34,467 nt of DNA from Conus ventricosus (Eukaryota > Mollusca > Gastropoda > Neogastropoda > Conidae). The position numbers and the translations under genes were made by a program. The notes beneath the pieces were generated by a model. The model ran no database searches. It saw only the letters and a list, made by a program, of their open reading frames with translations, and was not told the origin of the DNA. Shown piece by piece: positions 33,981 through 34,467 of this stretch (position 1 is its first letter; each line of letters opens with the position of its first letter). Location: contig CM031600.1 of assembly GCA_018398815.1 (NCBI GenBank), positions 55,122,868 through 55,157,334 of the forward strand, written 5' to 3'.

Positions 33981-34467
33981 GTGTTGGTAAAGTTCCTGTC
34001 CAAGTCTGCACCGTTAGCCTGGTTGACGCTGGGGAACATTATCAAGGGTAATGAAAAGAGAAAAGAACGACACACCCGAAGGTGCGGGTTGGACCCAGAG
34101 AAGTACTGTCCTCAACTGCCGAACAAACCAGCTGGGAGCAATCCTGCACCACTCTTGGAAGCCTGCGCTGTGCTCACAAAGGGTTCAGGCACACACAGGG
34201 CATTCCATCAAGACGTCAAGGGAAAGGGATATAACTGCTCCCTGGTCAGATGCCATTGTGTAATGGCCACTGGATGTGACACAACGGAACCTCCACGGGA
34301 GTGTTCCCATGGGTGTATCAGACCATATTTCATGATTGCAAAGCCCACCGGCAAAAACGCCACCGTCAAGCAACTTCCATGTGCATTCCGCGTCCTCACT
34401 CGTTGCTGTTCCGCTGACAGACGAAGACAGTACAACTCCAGGACACTGCCAAGCTTTCGCCATGAGG
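33981..34467 (+). CDS. Cysteine-rich open frame, partial, runs off right edge
   Basis: An uninterrupted frame of 162 codons from just after a TGA at 33978 to the window end. The first ATG is only at 34263, so it would have to be an internal or 3' exon or start elsewhere. Counted from 33981, cysteines fall at positions 35, 43, 62, 86, 91, 93, 99, 108, 112, 134, 142 and 143: twelve in about 110 residues, with clustered spacing (C.C, C...C, CC). Two N-glycosylation sequons (NCS at 85, NAT at 126) also fit an extracellular, disulfide-rich protein. Candidate acceptors lie near 34001-34012 (CCTGTCCAAG). No family is recognised. Composition is normal, not repeat-like. An overlapping antisense frame of 92 codons is also open, so chance remains possible. 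Confidence 0.42.
   Translation, partial: MLVKFLSKSAPLAWLTLGNIIKGNEKRKERHTRRCGLDPEKYCPQLPNKPAGSNPAPLLEACAVLTKGSGTHRAFHQDVKGKGYNCSLVRCHCVMATGCDTTEPPRECSHGCIRPYFMIAKPTGKNATVKQLPCAFRVLTRCCSADRRRQYNSRTLPSFRHE

Overview
This is a non-coding, repeat-dominated piece of an animal genome. There is no operon structure or compact gene packing. Microsatellites are extremely dense, and there are decayed LINEs with invertebrate-type reverse transcriptase, RNase H and zinc-knuckle C-termini, a tRNA-derived SINE and a TA-flanked foldback DNA element. This mixture resembles marine mollusc genomes, gastropods in particular, but that is inferred from repeat style; no diagnostic host gene is present. No complete protein-coding gene could be supported. 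The best host-gene candidates are an open, cysteine-rich frame running off the right edge (33981-34467), a minus-strand frame at 27818-28027 and two possible small exons.

Layout. 1-823 is a 30/34-bp minisatellite. From 824 to 4302 there are three separate, same-strand LINE 3' fragments, each with the CPxC...H...C knuckle, separated by (CT)n/(CA)n arrays. 4368-4467 is a 100-N gap. 4468 to about 10935 is poor-quality sequence full of homopolymer runs. Its right part (about 7180-10935) is a corrupted copy of the clean sequence that follows (about 10940-14490), so it is probably an unmerged contig overlap rather than a true duplication.

From about 10940 to 24000 the window holds two diverged, collinear copies of a 5-6 kb unit (A about 10940-17760, B about 18000-23650), with further partial copies at 23862-24005 and 32640-33345. 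Unit A carries two insertions absent from B: a 1.19-kb foldback element with long inverted ends, TA flanks and internal 114-bp palindromic tandem repeats, and an RNase H-bearing LINE fragment lodged in the unit's (CA)n. Unit B carries its own expansions: a 52-bp repeat present four times, about 1 kb of (GAAC)n, and a long alternating purine-pyrimidine tract with a (CG)18 core.

From 24098 to the end come a minus-strand tRNA-derived SINE, a decayed minus-strand LINE reverse transcriptase (26993-27815), an RTE-like LINE 3' end (30105-30772), large compound microsatellites, and finally the cysteine-rich open frame. Every mobile element is inactivated by frameshifts, stops, truncation or loss of catalytic residues.
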